This document shows, piece by piece, positions 26,937 through 36,003 of a stretch of DNA of 53,348 nt. Numbering within the stretch: the first letter of the stretch is position 1; every line of letters begins with the position of its first letter. Location of the stretch: the NCBI RefSeq assembly GCF_004357985.1, contig NZ_SMTF01000020.1, forward strand, positions 1 to 53,348, given 5' to 3'. The stretch is from Luteimonas aestuarii (GTDB lineage: Bacteria > Pseudomonadota > Gammaproteobacteria > Xanthomonadales > Xanthomonadaceae). A program made the position numbers and the translations under genes. The notes under the pieces are model-generated. The model worked only from the letters and a program-made list of their open reading frames with translations, searched no databases and was not told where the DNA came from.

Positions 26937-28004
26937 TCAGCCTGACATCCGCCGAATGAGCTTGTAAAGCTTCTGCGCGTCGGCCGGATGCCCCTGCTTT
27001 TTGAACCCGCTGAACACCAGGTACCCAAGCATGGAGTTTCCCGTGTCTCGACGGGTTACCAGGGTCAGGTTGCGCTCCCGATCTACCAGCAAGTACTGCC
27101 CACCCCAGCCGTCGGCGATCACCGCACCAAGCTCGGAATTCAGCCACCACGAGTAGCCAAACCCATCGTAGAACGAGCCTCCGGTCTCCGAATAAGCCGT
27201 GGTGCTTCTGTTGATCCAATCGGAAGAAACGATCCGGGTCTGGTTCCACATGCCGTCTTGCGCCACCAGCGCGCCAACCCGGGCAAGGTCCCGAGCACTC
27301 ATGTGGATGCGATAGGTCCTGTAGTCGGACTCTGATCCTTGTCGGTCATAGAGCACGTGATCACGGTTGAAATCCTGCATTCCCAGCGGAGCGGCAAGCC
27401 ACGCATCCATGGCTTCTCCAATCGAAAGCCCGGTCTTCTTCTCGAAGATTGCACCGAGCACGTTGAAGTCCCAGTTGTTGTAGAAATAATGCTCCCCCGG
27501 AGAAAACTGGCCGCGACCAGGGCGGCCGTCCCTGGTCTCGGCCGTTTCCGCACCGGATTGCAGGTAAACCCCCGACCGGGATTGCAGCAGATGCTCGACC
27601 GTGGCCCGCTTCTCAACCTCCGTCAACGGCATCCGACTTTCATCGATACCCAACTCCCCGAGCGTTTCCTCCAGGTCGACCAGGCCTCGGTCGAATGCGA
27701 TGCCGAACAACAGGCTAAGGACACTTTTCCGTGCGGAGGCCAGGTTCATGGGGACGTCGATCTTCCCGTGCTGCATCAGGATCGTCTCGCCACGGAGTGC
27801 AACGAATGCGTCGATTGGATCGGCCTGCGTCTCGATGTAACTCCGGACGCTGTCCGCCTGATCCGGGAACAGGGGCGACTCCGCCATCGGTACCGGATTC
27901 GTTGCAGGTGCGCCTCGATTAACGAATGGGCGCAGCATCACGACAAGCGAGATCGCAACGGCGGCGACCAGCACAACGCCAAGAATTTTCGCAGTACGCT
28001 TCAT
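26937..28004 (-). CDS. Membrane-anchored serine hydrolase (class C beta-lactamase fold)
   Basis: 355 residues. One N-terminal membrane segment ([18 protein letters not shown]) points the enzyme into the periplasm. Penicillin-binding motifs: SARK at 90-93 (SxxK with nucleophile Ser90) and YNN at 175-177 (YxN); the third motif is replaced by DGWGGQYLL. The family includes esterases, D-aminopeptidases and 6-aminohexanoate-dimer hydrolases. It starts 20 bp from an attC-like site and has somewhat lower GC than core genes, so it may be the third gene of the cassette array with its own attC lost. Confidence 0.88.
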   Translation of the reverse strand: MKRTAKILGVVLVAAVAISLVVMLRPFVNRGAPATNPVPMAESPLFPDQADSVRSYIETQADPIDAFVALRGETILMQHGKIDVPMNLASARKSVLSLLFGIAFDRGLVDLEETLGELGIDESRMPLTEVEKRATVEHLLQSRSGVYLQSGAETAETRDGRPGRGQFSPGEHYFYNNWDFNVLGAIFEKKTGLSIGEAMDAWLAAPLGMQDFNRDHVLYDRQGSESDYRTYRIHMSARDLARVGALVAQDGMWNQTRIVSSDWINRSTTAYSETGGSFYDGFGYSWWLNSELGAVIADGWGGQYLLVDRERNLTLVTRRDTGNSMLGYLVFSGFKKQGHPADAQKLYKLIRRMSG

Positions 28005-28023
28005 CTACACATGCCCCGCATGG

Positions 28024-28155
28024 GTTCAACGCATGAAAGGGATGAGTCATCAGAGAAGGGACGATGCGAGCCGAAGTCGGATCGCGTTTCGCCGAGAGCG
28101 ATGCCGAAACCGAAAAATGTACCCGACCCAATTTCGTGAATGAACTGTTAGGGCC
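28024..28155 (-). other. attC recombination site 2 (long, imperfect)
   Basis: In minus-strand sense it begins GGCCCTAAC, nearly complementary to the start of its cassette (GTTAGGTCC, 8 of 9), and ends CGTTGAAC, which fits GTTRRRY. The CAGTTCATTCA after the first box and TTCATGCG before the last match the corresponding parts of the 60-bp site at 28840. The middle is about 70 bp longer with only partial dyad symmetry. Likely a real but diverged attC. Confidence 0.6.
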
Positions 28156-28158
28156 TAT

Positions 28159-28836
28159 CTAGTAGTAGTGGGCCTCAAGCACCCGCCATTCCGTCCCATC
28201 CCGCTTAAGCTTTTCCACTCTTAGAGAGCCGCTTCCGTCGCAGAACGTTCTCCCAGTCAGAACTAGTGCGAGGCCTTTTGACTCTTGGATTGTTGCCTTG
28301 CTTATTCTCACCAGCCTAGGGCTAATAGATTCTACACAGCTGTCTGGCTCCCCAAGCACTGGTAAGTTTCTCGGGTTGGCAACGTAGATCACGCTGGGCA
28401 ACATTGGGTCCGCGTTGTATGTCTCGGCCTGTGATATGTGATCCAGAAGTTCTTGAAGCCGCACAGGCAACGAATTATTCCCACGGTTGACTAGCGAGCC
28501 CTGAGGTCTGATGGTCACGAACTCGTGCTTGGCCCATGTCGCACCAGGATCCAATGACCGAAGTGTTGCCGAGCGCCGGTCAAAGTAGATACGTTCTTTA
28601 GGACAGTCCCCGGATGGGCTGCACAAAGGCGGCTCGCTAATCTCATTGATCAGAAGGGTTCTAACAATCATTTGCTGATCAAAGTCAGATGCAATCACAT
28701 AGTCACGATCCTGAGTGCGTCGAGCCTGAATTTCGGCCCAAGAGCTCTTGGCTAGTGGATAGACGAGCGCCACTGACGAGGCCAGCGCAACTGCAACGCT
28801 TATAAGAAATATCGCAGACGCTCGAATCTTGGACAT
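28159..28836 (-). CDS. Cassette gene 2: secreted or anchored protein, unknown
   Basis: 225 residues. N-terminal signal or anchor (ASAIFLISVAVALASSVALVYPLA), then a soluble periplasmic part with two Cys pairs (CSPSGDC; later CVES and FCDGSG). No known domain. The gene lies between two attC sites, 9 bp after the junction, so its expression must come from outside the cassette. Codon use is AT-richer than the surrounding core genes, in line with a mobile cassette. Confidence 0.8.
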   Translation of the reverse strand: MSKIRASAIFLISVAVALASSVALVYPLAKSSWAEIQARRTQDRDYVIASDFDQQMIVRTLLINEISEPPLCSPSGDCPKERIYFDRRSATLRSLDPGATWAKHEFVTIRPQGSLVNRGNNSLPVRLQELLDHISQAETYNADPMLPSVIYVANPRNLPVLGEPDSCVESISPRLVRISKATIQESKGLALVLTGRTFCDGSGSLRVEKLKRDGTEWRVLEAHYY

Positions 28837-28839
28837 GGG

Positions 28840-28899
28840 ACCTAACGCCTGAATTAAGCCGCGCCGCGAAGCGGCGTCGGCTTGAATGAATTGTTAGCC
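28840..28899 (-). other. attC recombination site 1 (canonical 60 bp)
   Basis: In minus-strand sense: GGCTAAC, AATTCATTCAAGCCGAC, a GCCGCTTCGCGGC apical hairpin, GCGGCTTAATTCAGGC, then GTTAGGT. This has the size, R and L boxes of a classical integron attC. GGCTAAC plus the following bases is complementary over 13 nt to the start of the same cassette at 29491-29504, as expected for a cassette inserted from a circle. Confidence 0.92.
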
Positions 28900-28924
28900 G
28901 GCAAATGCGTGAGCCTACAGTTCT

Positions 28925-29467
28925 CTAGAAGATGCCAAGCAACCTTTTCTTACCTCTACCGGTGCGAAAATACTCAAGCAAATGGTCAATGCTGATTGTG
29001 AGAGCAACCTCTGTCACCGGAGTCATGCTAATGAACAGGCCGGTTATCTCGAATGAAGTGGCAACTCCGGATAGCGAGTCGTTATTTGTCGCCGATGGTG
29101 CAGAAATTACTACAAGTTCTGGCTGTAGCGTGTTTGGCATAATTTCTACGGCAATGAATGTGTCAAATAGATCTATGCAAAAAGGGAATGGGAAGCGCTT
29201 GCTCTGATTGTAGCCAGCGACAAACTTTTTGCTGCTATTTGATAGAAGAGTAGAGATATCGATGCGACTCAAATGTCTGTGTTTCTCAATTAGGCCATGG
29301 ATAAGTGAAAAACTCTCAATTGAGTCGCCTATCTCTATGTTCTCTGCAGATACGTAATCCACGACAGAATATTGCGATAAAAGATTCTCAATGGAGGATC
29401 TGTAGAGCTTTCCAAGCGGCCTTCTTCTCTCTATAGCATCTCGCACAAGTTCAGTCTGAAGAATCAT
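28925..29467 (-). CDS. Cassette gene 1: unknown soluble protein
   Basis: 180 residues (MILQTELVRDAIERRRPLGKL). No signal peptide; mixed alpha/beta with a beta-rich second half (FCIDLFDTFIAVEIMPNTLQ, ELVVISAPSATNNDSL). Base composition is clearly AT-richer than its neighbours. It lies within the cassette bounded by the junctions at 28846 and 29503. No homolog recognised, which is usual for integron cassette genes. Confidence 0.78.
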   Translation of the reverse strand: MILQTELVRDAIERRRPLGKLYRSSIENLLSQYSVVDYVSAENIEIGDSIESFSLIHGLIEKHRHLSRIDISTLLSNSSKKFVAGYNQSKRFPFPFCIDLFDTFIAVEIMPNTLQPELVVISAPSATNNDSLSGVATSFEITGLFISMTPVTEVALTISIDHLLEYFRTGRGKKRLLGIF

Positions 29468-29494
29468 TCTGACACTCCGGGAAGCTTGATCTTT

Positions 29495-29506
29495 GCCGGC
29501 TAACTA
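29495..29506. other. Cassette-array insertion junction at anmK stop
   Basis: Minus strand reads TTAG-TTAGCCGGC. The G/TT cut expected for an integron integrase lies between 29504 and 29503, directly after the TAG stop of anmK, so the host gene stays intact. Confidence 0.7.
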
Positions 29507-30628
29507 AGATTTGTCGGCTGCTTCCACAGCATAAACCCCACCCAACACCCTGACCGCATCCGCCCCCGTCACGCTCGGCACATTCCCCGGCAATCCCAGC
29601 AGCGTTTGCCGCGCGAGCCACGCGAAGCCCATCGCTTCCACGAAATCAGGATCGATGTCGTGCGCGGCCGTGGATTCCACGCTGCATTCCGGCAGTGCGT
29701 CGGCCAGCGCTTTCATCAACCGCGAATTGTGCACACCGCCGCCGCAGGCGATCACACGCTTCGTCCCCGGCTGAGTGGTGCGCAATGCATCGGCAATGGT
29801 GCGCACGGTCAGTGCGAGCAAGGTGGCCTGCACGTCGGCCGGTGATTCGCAGCCGGTGAACTTCGCCGAGACCCAGGGCAGGTGGAACTGGTCGCGGCCG
29901 GTGGACTTGGGCGGGGGCGTGGCCAACCACGGGTCGTCGAGCAGGCGGCTGAGCAGGGCGTCGTCCACCTTGCCTTCGCGGGCGAAGGCGCCGTCGCGGT
30001 CGAAGGCTTCGCCGCGGTGGCGCAGGCACCAGGCGTCCATCAGGCCGTTGGCGGGGCCGGTGTCGAAGCCGCGCACGTCGCCCTGTGCCGGCAGCAAGGT
30101 GAGGTTGGCGATGCCGCCGAGGTTGAGCACGGCGCGGTCTTCGTCGGCAGAGTACAGCAGGGCGGCGTGCAGGCCGGGCAGCAGCGGGGCGCCATGGCCG
30201 CCGGCCGCCACGTCGCGGCGGCGGAAGTCGGCGACGGTGGTGATGCCGGTGCACTCGGCAATGGTGTTGGGGTCGCCGAGTTGCAGGGTGAAGGGGTGCG
30301 GGCCGTGCGGGCGGTGGCGCAGGGTCTGGCCGTGCGAGCCGAGGGCGGCGACGTCGCGGGCGTCGGTGCCGCTGTCGGCCAGCGCCTGCAGCGCGGCATC
30401 GGCGAAGGCGCGGGCGATGCGCACGTCCAGTTCGCCGATGTCGTCGAGGGTCAGTTTTGCCGATTGCTGGCCCAGCTCGACCAGGCGCGTGCGCAGGTCG
30501 GGTTGCCAGGGATAGGTGCGGCCGAAGACGAGTTGCGCGTGGCCGTCGTTGAAGCGGACCAGGGCGGCATCGATGCCGTCGGCGCTGGTGCCGGAGATCA
30601 GGCCGAGGAAGAGGTTGGAATCGGGCAT
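29504..30628 (-). CDS. anmK: Anhydro-N-acetylmuramic acid kinase
   Basis: 374 residues. It phosphorylates and opens 1,6-anhydro-MurNAc from cell-wall recycling. Motifs: LGLISGTSADGIDAALV at the N-terminus (phosphate loop), GSHGQTLRHRPHG, TVADFRRRDVAAGGHGAPL, NLGGIANLTLL and IACGGGVHNSRLM. It is complete: the last codons run straight into the cassette junction. Upstream on the same strand is the M23 endopeptidase, the usual xanthomonad order. Confidence 0.97.
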   Translation of the reverse strand: MPDSNLFLGLISGTSADGIDAALVRFNDGHAQLVFGRTYPWQPDLRTRLVELGQQSAKLTLDDIGELDVRIARAFADAALQALADSGTDARDVAALGSHGQTLRHRPHGPHPFTLQLGDPNTIAECTGITTVADFRRRDVAAGGHGAPLLPGLHAALLYSADEDRAVLNLGGIANLTLLPAQGDVRGFDTGPANGLMDAWCLRHRGEAFDRDGAFAREGKVDDALLSRLLDDPWLATPPPKSTGRDQFHLPWVSAKFTGCESPADVQATLLALTVRTIADALRTTQPGTKRVIACGGGVHNSRLMKALADALPECSVESTAAHDIDPDFVEAMGFAWLARQTLLGLPGNVPSVTGADAVRVLGGVYAVEAADKS

Positions 30629-30691
30629 GCCCCGGATTCTAGGGCAGGGGGGTGCGGATGGGACTCCGGAGGGTGCGCGGAGGGTGGGTTG

Positions 30692-30727
30692 CCCCCATCC
30701 CGGCCTTCCCCCGTGAACGGGGGAAGG
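30692..30727 (-). repeat. CCCTCCCCC palindrome element
   Basis: CCTTCCCCC-GTGAAC-GGGGGAAGG at 30704-30727 with the CCCCCATCCCGG tail to its left, so the element reads on the minus strand. It lies between the M23 peptidase stop and anmK start. Confidence 0.75.
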
Positions 30728-30739
30728 GGCAAAGTGTCA

Positions 30740-32227
30740 TCAGCCGCGCTTGTCGGGGGCGGCGTCTGCGGCGGCGACCTGGGTGTCTTCTTCGGTCGGC
30801 TGCGCGGGCACGGTGGCGTAGATGATGTCTTCCAGCTCGCGGATGCGTTGCAGCGCGGGCGCGGTCTGCTGGCGGAACTGGGCCAGCATGGGGCCGCTCA
30901 GCGGTTCCGGCGGCGGCATGGTGTGCTGCAGCGGGTTGCGGTGCACGCCGTTGATGCGGAATTCGTAGTGCAGGTGCGGGCCGGTGGACATACCGGTGGA
31001 GCCCACGTAGCCGATCACCTGGCCCTGTTTTACCGACTGGCCGCGGCGCAGGCCGGCGATGCGGGACATGTGCGCGTATAGCGTGGTGTAGCCGCGGCCG
31101 TGGTCGAGCACCACGGTGTTGCCGTAGCCGCCCTGCCAGCCGGCCGAGACCACGCGGGCGTCGCCGGCGGCCATGATCGGCGTGCCGGTGCGGGCGGCGT
31201 AGTCCACGCCCTTGTGCATGCGCATGGTGCCCAGCACCGGGTGGCGGCGCGCGCCGAAGCGTGAGCTGAGGCGCGCGTACTGGATCGGGCTGCGGATGAA
31301 GCTCTTCTTCAGCGGCCGGCCTTCGGCGGTGAAGTACTCGGCCTTGCCGTCGCGCTCGAAGCGCACGGCGGTGAACGGCTTGCCCTTGGCGGTGAACACC
31401 GCGGCGGCCACGTCGCCGGTGCGGATCAGTTCGCCCTCGCGCCAGTGCTGTTCCACCACCACGCTGAAGCGGTCGTTGGCGGTGACGTCCTTCGAGAAGT
31501 CGATGTCGTACTGGAAGATGTCGTCGGTCAGCTTGTTGATCGTGGCGCCGCTGAGGCCCTGTTTGCGCGCGGCATGGAACAGCGAGCGGCCGACGGTGCC
31601 GGTGATGACGGCGGTGCGTACTTCGATGGGGCGTTCGATGACGCGCTCCACCACGTTGTCGCCGTCCAGCGACAGCACCACGCGCTGGGATTCGTTGCGG
31701 TCGTAGCGCAGGGCGCGCAGGGTGCCGTCCTGGCCGAGGTCGAAGCCGAGCATCGCTCCGGGGCGCAGGCGGGTCAGGGCCTGCTTGTCCTGCGTGGCGT
31801 CCAGCAGCTTCTGCAGCGTGGCGGCGGGGATGCCCTCGGCCTCGAAGATCGCGCCCAGGGTCTGGCCCGATTCCACGGTCACCATGTGCCAGCTCTCGGC
31901 GGGCTGCCGTGCGGTGGCGGCCTTGGACAGCGGCGGCAGCGGCAGCGCCATGGTGGTCAGCTGCGGCGGCGCCAGGTCGATCTCGGGCATGGCGTTGGAG
32001 AAGCCGGGCACCATCGCCACCACCAGCGCGCCCAGCGTGGCGAACAGGCTGGCGTGCGCCCAGTCGCGCCGCGTCCAGCGGCCGTTGAAGGAGAACCGCT
32101 GCGCGGCGACGTCGGAGGGATCGACGTGGGCGCCTTCGTTGGCGGTGTTCCGGGCCGCGGCACGCAGGTTGCCTTGGCGGACGAGGTCGTTTTTCTGCCT
32201 GTCCGTCGGCAAGTCCGGGTGCGTCAT
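30740..32227 (-). CDS. M23 murein DD-endopeptidase (MepM-like)
   Basis: 495 residues. One membrane segment (about 57-79) anchors it in the inner membrane. A LysM/OapA-like region (MVTVESGQTLGAIFEAEGIPAATLQ) is followed by a beta-rich linker and a C-terminal LytM domain with zinc motifs MHKGVDYAA (HxxxD) and GPHLHYEFR (HxH), so it should be active. It cuts peptidoglycan cross-links during growth. Its product feeds the recycling route to which AnmK belongs. Confidence 0.93.
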   Translation of the reverse strand: MTHPDLPTDRQKNDLVRQGNLRAAARNTANEGAHVDPSDVAAQRFSFNGRWTRRDWAHASLFATLGALVVAMVPGFSNAMPEIDLAPPQLTTMALPLPPLSKAATARQPAESWHMVTVESGQTLGAIFEAEGIPAATLQKLLDATQDKQALTRLRPGAMLGFDLGQDGTLRALRYDRNESQRVVLSLDGDNVVERVIERPIEVRTAVITGTVGRSLFHAARKQGLSGATINKLTDDIFQYDIDFSKDVTANDRFSVVVEQHWREGELIRTGDVAAAVFTAKGKPFTAVRFERDGKAEYFTAEGRPLKKSFIRSPIQYARLSSRFGARRHPVLGTMRMHKGVDYAARTGTPIMAAGDARVVSAGWQGGYGNTVVLDHGRGYTTLYAHMSRIAGLRRGQSVKQGQVIGYVGSTGMSTGPHLHYEFRINGVHRNPLQHTMPPPEPLSGPMLAQFRQQTAPALQRIRELEDIIYATVPAQPTEEDTQVAAADAAPDKRG

Positions 32228-32404
32228 GTTGGGGTCCAGATGGCGTGACGGGCGCGTTGAGGCGGTACCATAAGCACGTGAACTGGTGGCGTCAAATCCT
32301 TGAGCCGATTGGCTTTTTCGGATCAGGACCGGTTAACGTTTGTTTAATCCTTTCTTGAGAAAGGGCTCACACTCCCACCGTGCCCTCTACCCGCCCATTC
32401 AGTC

Positions 32405-33625
32405 ATGACCCAACCCACGCCCGCTTCCGACGCCTTCGACCTGATCGCCCGCGGCGCCGATGAAATCCTCAAGCGCGAGGACCTGGCCGCGCGGCTGGCC
32501 GGCGGACGCCCGCTGCGGGTCAAGGCCGGGTTCGATCCCACTGCGCCCGACCTGCACCTGGGCCACACGGTGCTGCTGAACAAGATGCGGCAGTTCCAGG
32601 ACCTGGGCCACCAGGTGATCTTCCTGATCGGCGACTTCACCGGGATGATCGGCGACCCGTCCGGCAAGAACGCCACGCGCAAGCCGTTGACCCGCGAGGA
32701 CGTGCTGGCCAACGCCGACACTTACGCCGAGCAGGTGTTCAAGGTGCTGGACCGCGAGAAGACCGAGGTCCGGTTCAACAGCGAATGGTTCGGCAGGATG
32801 TCGGCCGCCGACATGATCCGCCTGGCCGGCCAGCACACCGTGGCGCGCATGCTGGAGCGCGACGACTTCGCAAAGCGCTATGCGGCGCAGCAATCGATCG
32901 CCATCCACGAGTTCCTCTACCCGATGGTGCAGGGCTACGACTCGGTCGCGCTGCAGTCCGACGTGGAACTCGGCGGCACCGACCAGAAGTTCAACCTGCT
33001 GATGGGTCGTGGCCTGCAGGAACACCACGGGCAGACGCCGCAGGTGGTGCTGACCATGCCGCTGCTGGAAGGCCTGGATGGCGTGAACAAGATGAGCAAG
33101 TCGCTGGGCAACTACATCGGCATCGCCGAGCCCGCGATCGACATCGTCAACAAGACGATGAAGATCGGCGATGAGTTGATGTGGAAGTGGATCGACCTGC
33201 TGAGCTTCGGGATTTCCATCGACGAAGCCAAGCGGCTGAAGGCCGACGTGGCCGCGGGCCTCAACCCGCGCGACATCAAGCTGCGCCTGGCGCGTGAACT
33301 CGCCACGCGTTTCCACGACGCGACTGCCGCCGAGACCGCCATCGCCGGCTGGCACGCGGCGGTGACCGGGCAGGGCGACACCTCGCTGCTGCCGCTGCAG
33401 GACGTGGCCATTCCGTCCGAAGGCATCCGCATCGCCGCATTGCTGACGGCGGCGGGCATCACGCCCTCCAACTCCGAAGCCAACCGCAAGCTCAAGGAGC
33501 GCGCGGTGAAGGTGGATGGCGTGGTCGTTGAAGATGCCAATGCCGTGTTCGCGCCGGGCTTCGAGGCAGTGCTGCAGGTGGGCAAGCGGAATTTCGCGCG
33601 GGTACGGTTGGTGGCGGCGGGCTGA
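32405..33625 (+). CDS. tyrS: Tyrosyl-tRNA synthetase
   Basis: 406 residues. It charges tRNA-Tyr. The HIGH motif is HLGH in [22 protein letters not shown] in [11 protein letters not shown], and an S4 RNA-binding domain forms the C-terminus ([20 protein letters not shown]). It is the long TyrZ-type enzyme common in Xanthomonadaceae. It is divergent from the M23 gene across a 177-bp gap; no clear sigma70 boxes could be fixed there. Confidence 0.98.
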   Translation: MTQPTPASDAFDLIARGADEILKREDLAARLAGGRPLRVKAGFDPTAPDLHLGHTVLLNKMRQFQDLGHQVIFLIGDFTGMIGDPSGKNATRKPLTREDVLANADTYAEQVFKVLDREKTEVRFNSEWFGRMSAADMIRLAGQHTVARMLERDDFAKRYAAQQSIAIHEFLYPMVQGYDSVALQSDVELGGTDQKFNLLMGRGLQEHHGQTPQVVLTMPLLEGLDGVNKMSKSLGNYIGIAEPAIDIVNKTMKIGDELMWKWIDLLSFGISIDEAKRLKADVAAGLNPRDIKLRLARELATRFHDATAAETAIAGWHAAVTGQGDTSLLPLQDVAIPSEGIRIAALLTAAGITPSNSEANRKLKERAVKVDGVVVEDANAVFAPGFEAVLQVGKRNFARVRLVAAG

Positions 33626-33739
33626 GGGTACAGCGGTCACGCCCGCGAATGCGGTGGGGATTGGTTCGGCCGAAGGCGGGAAGCACCGGTCATCCATGGA
33701 CGATGTTCTTGCTGTGTGTTGCGTCGGGCGGCAGTAGCC

Positions 33740-34560
33740 TCAAAGGCTTCCGCCTTTCGGCGGGTTACTTTTCTTTGCTGGCCCAAAGAAAAGTAACCAA
33801 AAGAAATGGCCTTCCCCGACGAAGCAAACGTTTCGATTTGGGCTCGACGGGATTTTTCGACAGGACATCCCTGTCCTGGTCGAAAAACGGCCGGCTTGTC
33901 CGCTGCGCGACCAAGTCCAGCCCGCGCTTGCGGCGCGGGCGTTCGCCAATGCGCGCGCCAGTGGCGCGCAAGCGTGCATCGGCTCACCCATGCCGGCCGC
34001 CCTCCGGGTCTTTCAGCATGGCCGCTCCTGGACTCATATCAGAAGCCAGATGTTCGCCGTACCAGCGAAGCGAGTTTCAACCGCCGAAAGGTGGTCAAGC
34101 CGGGACCCAGCGCCCTTGCGCCTGCGCATGGGCCTGCAGTACGACTCCATGACGCTCGGCTCGCTCCAAATTGAGGATTTCATTGCTCTTCTGGTGGACT
34201 GCCGCGGCAAATTCCGGGCCCGCAGGGCGCCGCACACGGATGTGCGGCGTTTTCCGACCGACCCGCGCCAAACATCTCCCACGGGCTTGAGGTGGATGAA
34301 CGCGTCGCGACGCGCGACGGTATCAACTCAACAAGAAAGCTGCTCTATGGCGAGTAGGAAAATCCCGACGCACGCTCCGACCAATCGTTAGCTCCGTCGG
34401 GGAAGGCTTATTTCTTTGGTTCGTTTCTTTTGACTCGCGCTGAGCGCGCTCGCCCTTCGGGCCGGCTTCGCCGTTCGCATGCGGTTCGCGCATGCAGTGG
34501 GCCAGCAAAAAGAAATGAACCCGTGTGCGAAAGCGCGCGGAAGCTTTTGCTTTAGCTGTT
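33740..34560. repeat. Dispersed hairpin-rich intergenic repeat, locus III (two facing copies)
   Basis: The 1.1-kb gap 33626-34739 holds no supported gene. The plus copy starts at about 33745 with GGTTACTTTTCTTTG (33763-33777) and its exact complement (33784-33798) around CTGGCC; then GGCCTTCCCCGACGAAGC and GGGATTTTTCGACAGGACAT, ending near 34020 with CCGGGTCTTTCAGCA. A minus copy runs from about 34560 back to 34200, with an extra 80 bp between the two arms of hairpin 1 and with CGGTCGGAAAACGCCGCAC at its far end. The copies face each other, as at locus I. Confidence 0.85.
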
Positions 34561-34739
34561 GTTCCCTACAGGAAGTTGTCCATGGCTCCCCGCATGGCCG
34601 GCTGCGCCGTTCGCGTCGCGGTTGCTGTGATGACGAGACTGGTTCCGAAGATGCGTCGATGTCGGCGACACAGGTGATCCGGCCAACGTGCATGCGCGCC
34701 ATCACCCGCCCATGACACCCGCCACCCCACGCTCCGCCC

Positions 34740-35237
34740 ATGGACCCCGGCATCACCCAGCAACTCGACGTCGTCGCCAGCATGGCGGTGGCCATGCTGC
34801 TCGGCGGTTTGATCGGCTACGAGCGCGAGCTCAAGCGTCGCCCTGCCGGGTTCCGCACGCACATGCTGGTCGCGGGCGCCTCCGCGCTGCTGGTCGGCAT
34901 CGGGCAGCTCTCGGTCGGCACGCATGGCGCGCAAGCCCCGAACGAAATCCTGCAGGTCGACCCGCTGCGCCTGGTGGAGGCGGTGATCGCGGGCGTGGCC
35001 TTCATCGGCGCGGGCACGATCTTCGGCGAGAGCCGGCGCGGGGGCGAGACGATTTCCGGCATCACCACCGCGGCATCGCTGCTGGTCGTCGCGGTGATCG
35101 GCGTCGCGGCGGGACTGGACTACTACCTGACCGCCGTCTCGGCGACGGGGTTGGCGCTGTTCGTACTGGTGGCGCTGTCGTGGTGGGAGCGGCGCTACCG
35201 GCCGCGGATGCTCGACAGCGACGAGCGCACGCGCTGA
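34740..35237 (+). CDS. MgtC/SapB family membrane protein
   Basis: 165 residues with four to five membrane segments. Family signature near the start: AMLLGGLIGYERELKRRPAGFRTHMLVAGASAL; later GVAFIGAGTIF and GITTAASLLVVAVIGVAAG. It matches the membrane domain of MgtC; the short cytoplasmic C-terminus lacks the ACT-like domain of virulence MgtC. Members influence magnesium homeostasis or F-ATPase activity; the function here is unproven. Confidence 0.9.
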   Translation: MDPGITQQLDVVASMAVAMLLGGLIGYERELKRRPAGFRTHMLVAGASALLVGIGQLSVGTHGAQAPNEILQVDPLRLVEAVIAGVAFIGAGTIFGESRRGGETISGITTAASLLVVAVIGVAAGLDYYLTAVSATGLALFVLVALSWWERRYRPRMLDSDERTR

Positions 35238-35240
35238 GGT

Positions 35241-35642
35241 TCAGCCGGTGATGCGCAACGCAGCCAGCGCCAGGAGAGCCAGCACGCACAGGTAGCCGCC
35301 CAGCCAGACCAGGCTGCGTGCCATCGCCACGTCGGCGACGTACAGCACGCCGTGCAGCACGCGCAGCACGATGAAGGCAACGGCCAGCAGGGCAATGCGC
35401 CCGTGGTCGACGCCGGCGAGTTGCGCCAGCACCACGCCCGCGGCAAACGGCGCGAAGGCTTCGAAGGCATTGAGGTGCGCACCGTGCGCGCGCTGCACCT
35501 TGTAGTTGCCGTCCTGCTTGGCCAGCCACGCGCGCGGATTGCGGTTGTTGTAGTTGGGGCCCGATCCCTTGGCGATGACGATCCACACGTACGGCAGGAT
35601 GGCGGCGATCAGCACGCACCAGTAGGCGGTGGCAAGGGTCAT
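35241..35642 (-). CDS. MAPEG-family membrane protein
   Basis: 133 residues, four membrane helices. It starts MTLATAYWCVLIAAILPYVW; the loop NYNNRNPRAWLAKQDGNYKVQRAHGAHLNAFEAFAPFA is the MAPEG signature (residues for glutathione or lipid substrate binding). Eukaryotic members are microsomal glutathione transferases and eicosanoid enzymes; bacterial roles are mostly unknown. It converges on the MgtC-like gene with 3 bp between. Confidence 0.9.
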   Translation of the reverse strand: MTLATAYWCVLIAAILPYVWIVIAKGSGPNYNNRNPRAWLAKQDGNYKVQRAHGAHLNAFEAFAPFAAGVVLAQLAGVDHGRIALLAVAFIVLRVLHGVLYVADVAMARSLVWLGGYLCVLALLALAALRITG

Positions 35643-35701
35643 GGCGGTGTCTTCCCGGATGGTGCGCGTAGCGTACTGCAGGCGGGGTCGCTGCGTTGGC
35701 C

Positions 35702-35735
35702 CCCACCCCGACCCTCCCCTGCAGGCGGGGGAGGG
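35702..35735 (-). repeat. CCCTCCCCC palindrome element
   Basis: CCCTCCCCT-GCAGG-CGGGGGAGGG (35712-35735) with CCCACCCCGA tail to its left. It is paired with an outward-facing copy 158 bp away in a 360-bp gene-free gap. Confidence 0.7.
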
Positions 35736-35892
35736 GGCAAGGGCGGGCTTCATGCTGATGTCGCCGCGCGGCGGGCCTGCCTTGCCGGCTTCCCGAGTTC
35801 CTGTGTCCGGTGCTGGCTGGCGCAGGCGAAAGCCCTGCTTCGCCGTGGTGACGATCGTGTTGGCGACAGGATTTCGGCGCATCGCGCACTGC

Positions 35893-35930
35893 CCCCTCCC
35901 CCGCTTGCGGGGGAGGGGTGGGGTGGGGGG
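35893..35930 (+). repeat. CCCTCCCCC palindrome element
   Basis: CCCCTCCCCC-GCTTGC-GGGGGAGGGG, a perfect 10-bp stem, then TGGGGTGGGGGG. It is the partner of the minus-strand copy at 35702, tails pointing away from each other. Confidence 0.8.
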
Positions 35931-35949
35931 CGAGCCGCGACGCAAACGA

Positions 35950-35973
35950 GAACGGCGCCCGAAGGCGCCGTTC
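35950..35973 (-). terminator. Terminator hairpin after M28 peptidase
   Basis: Perfect 10-bp stem GAACGGCGCC; on the minus strand it closes a stable TTCG tetraloop. It lies 30 bp past the peptidase stop. The T-run is short (TCGTTTG). Confidence 0.7.
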
Positions 35974-36003
35974 CGTGTCATCGGTACCGATGCAGACGCA
36001 GCG

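Noticed and set aside
33626..34739. Possible tRNA, rRNA or sRNA genes after tyrS
   Set aside because: No cloverleaf or rRNA-like segment seen; the region is explained by copies of the dispersed repeat.
34566..34934. Minus-strand 122-codon frame overlapping the MgtC-like start
   Set aside because: It overlaps a well-supported membrane protein gene and the repeat locus; its translation has no coherent fold or motif.
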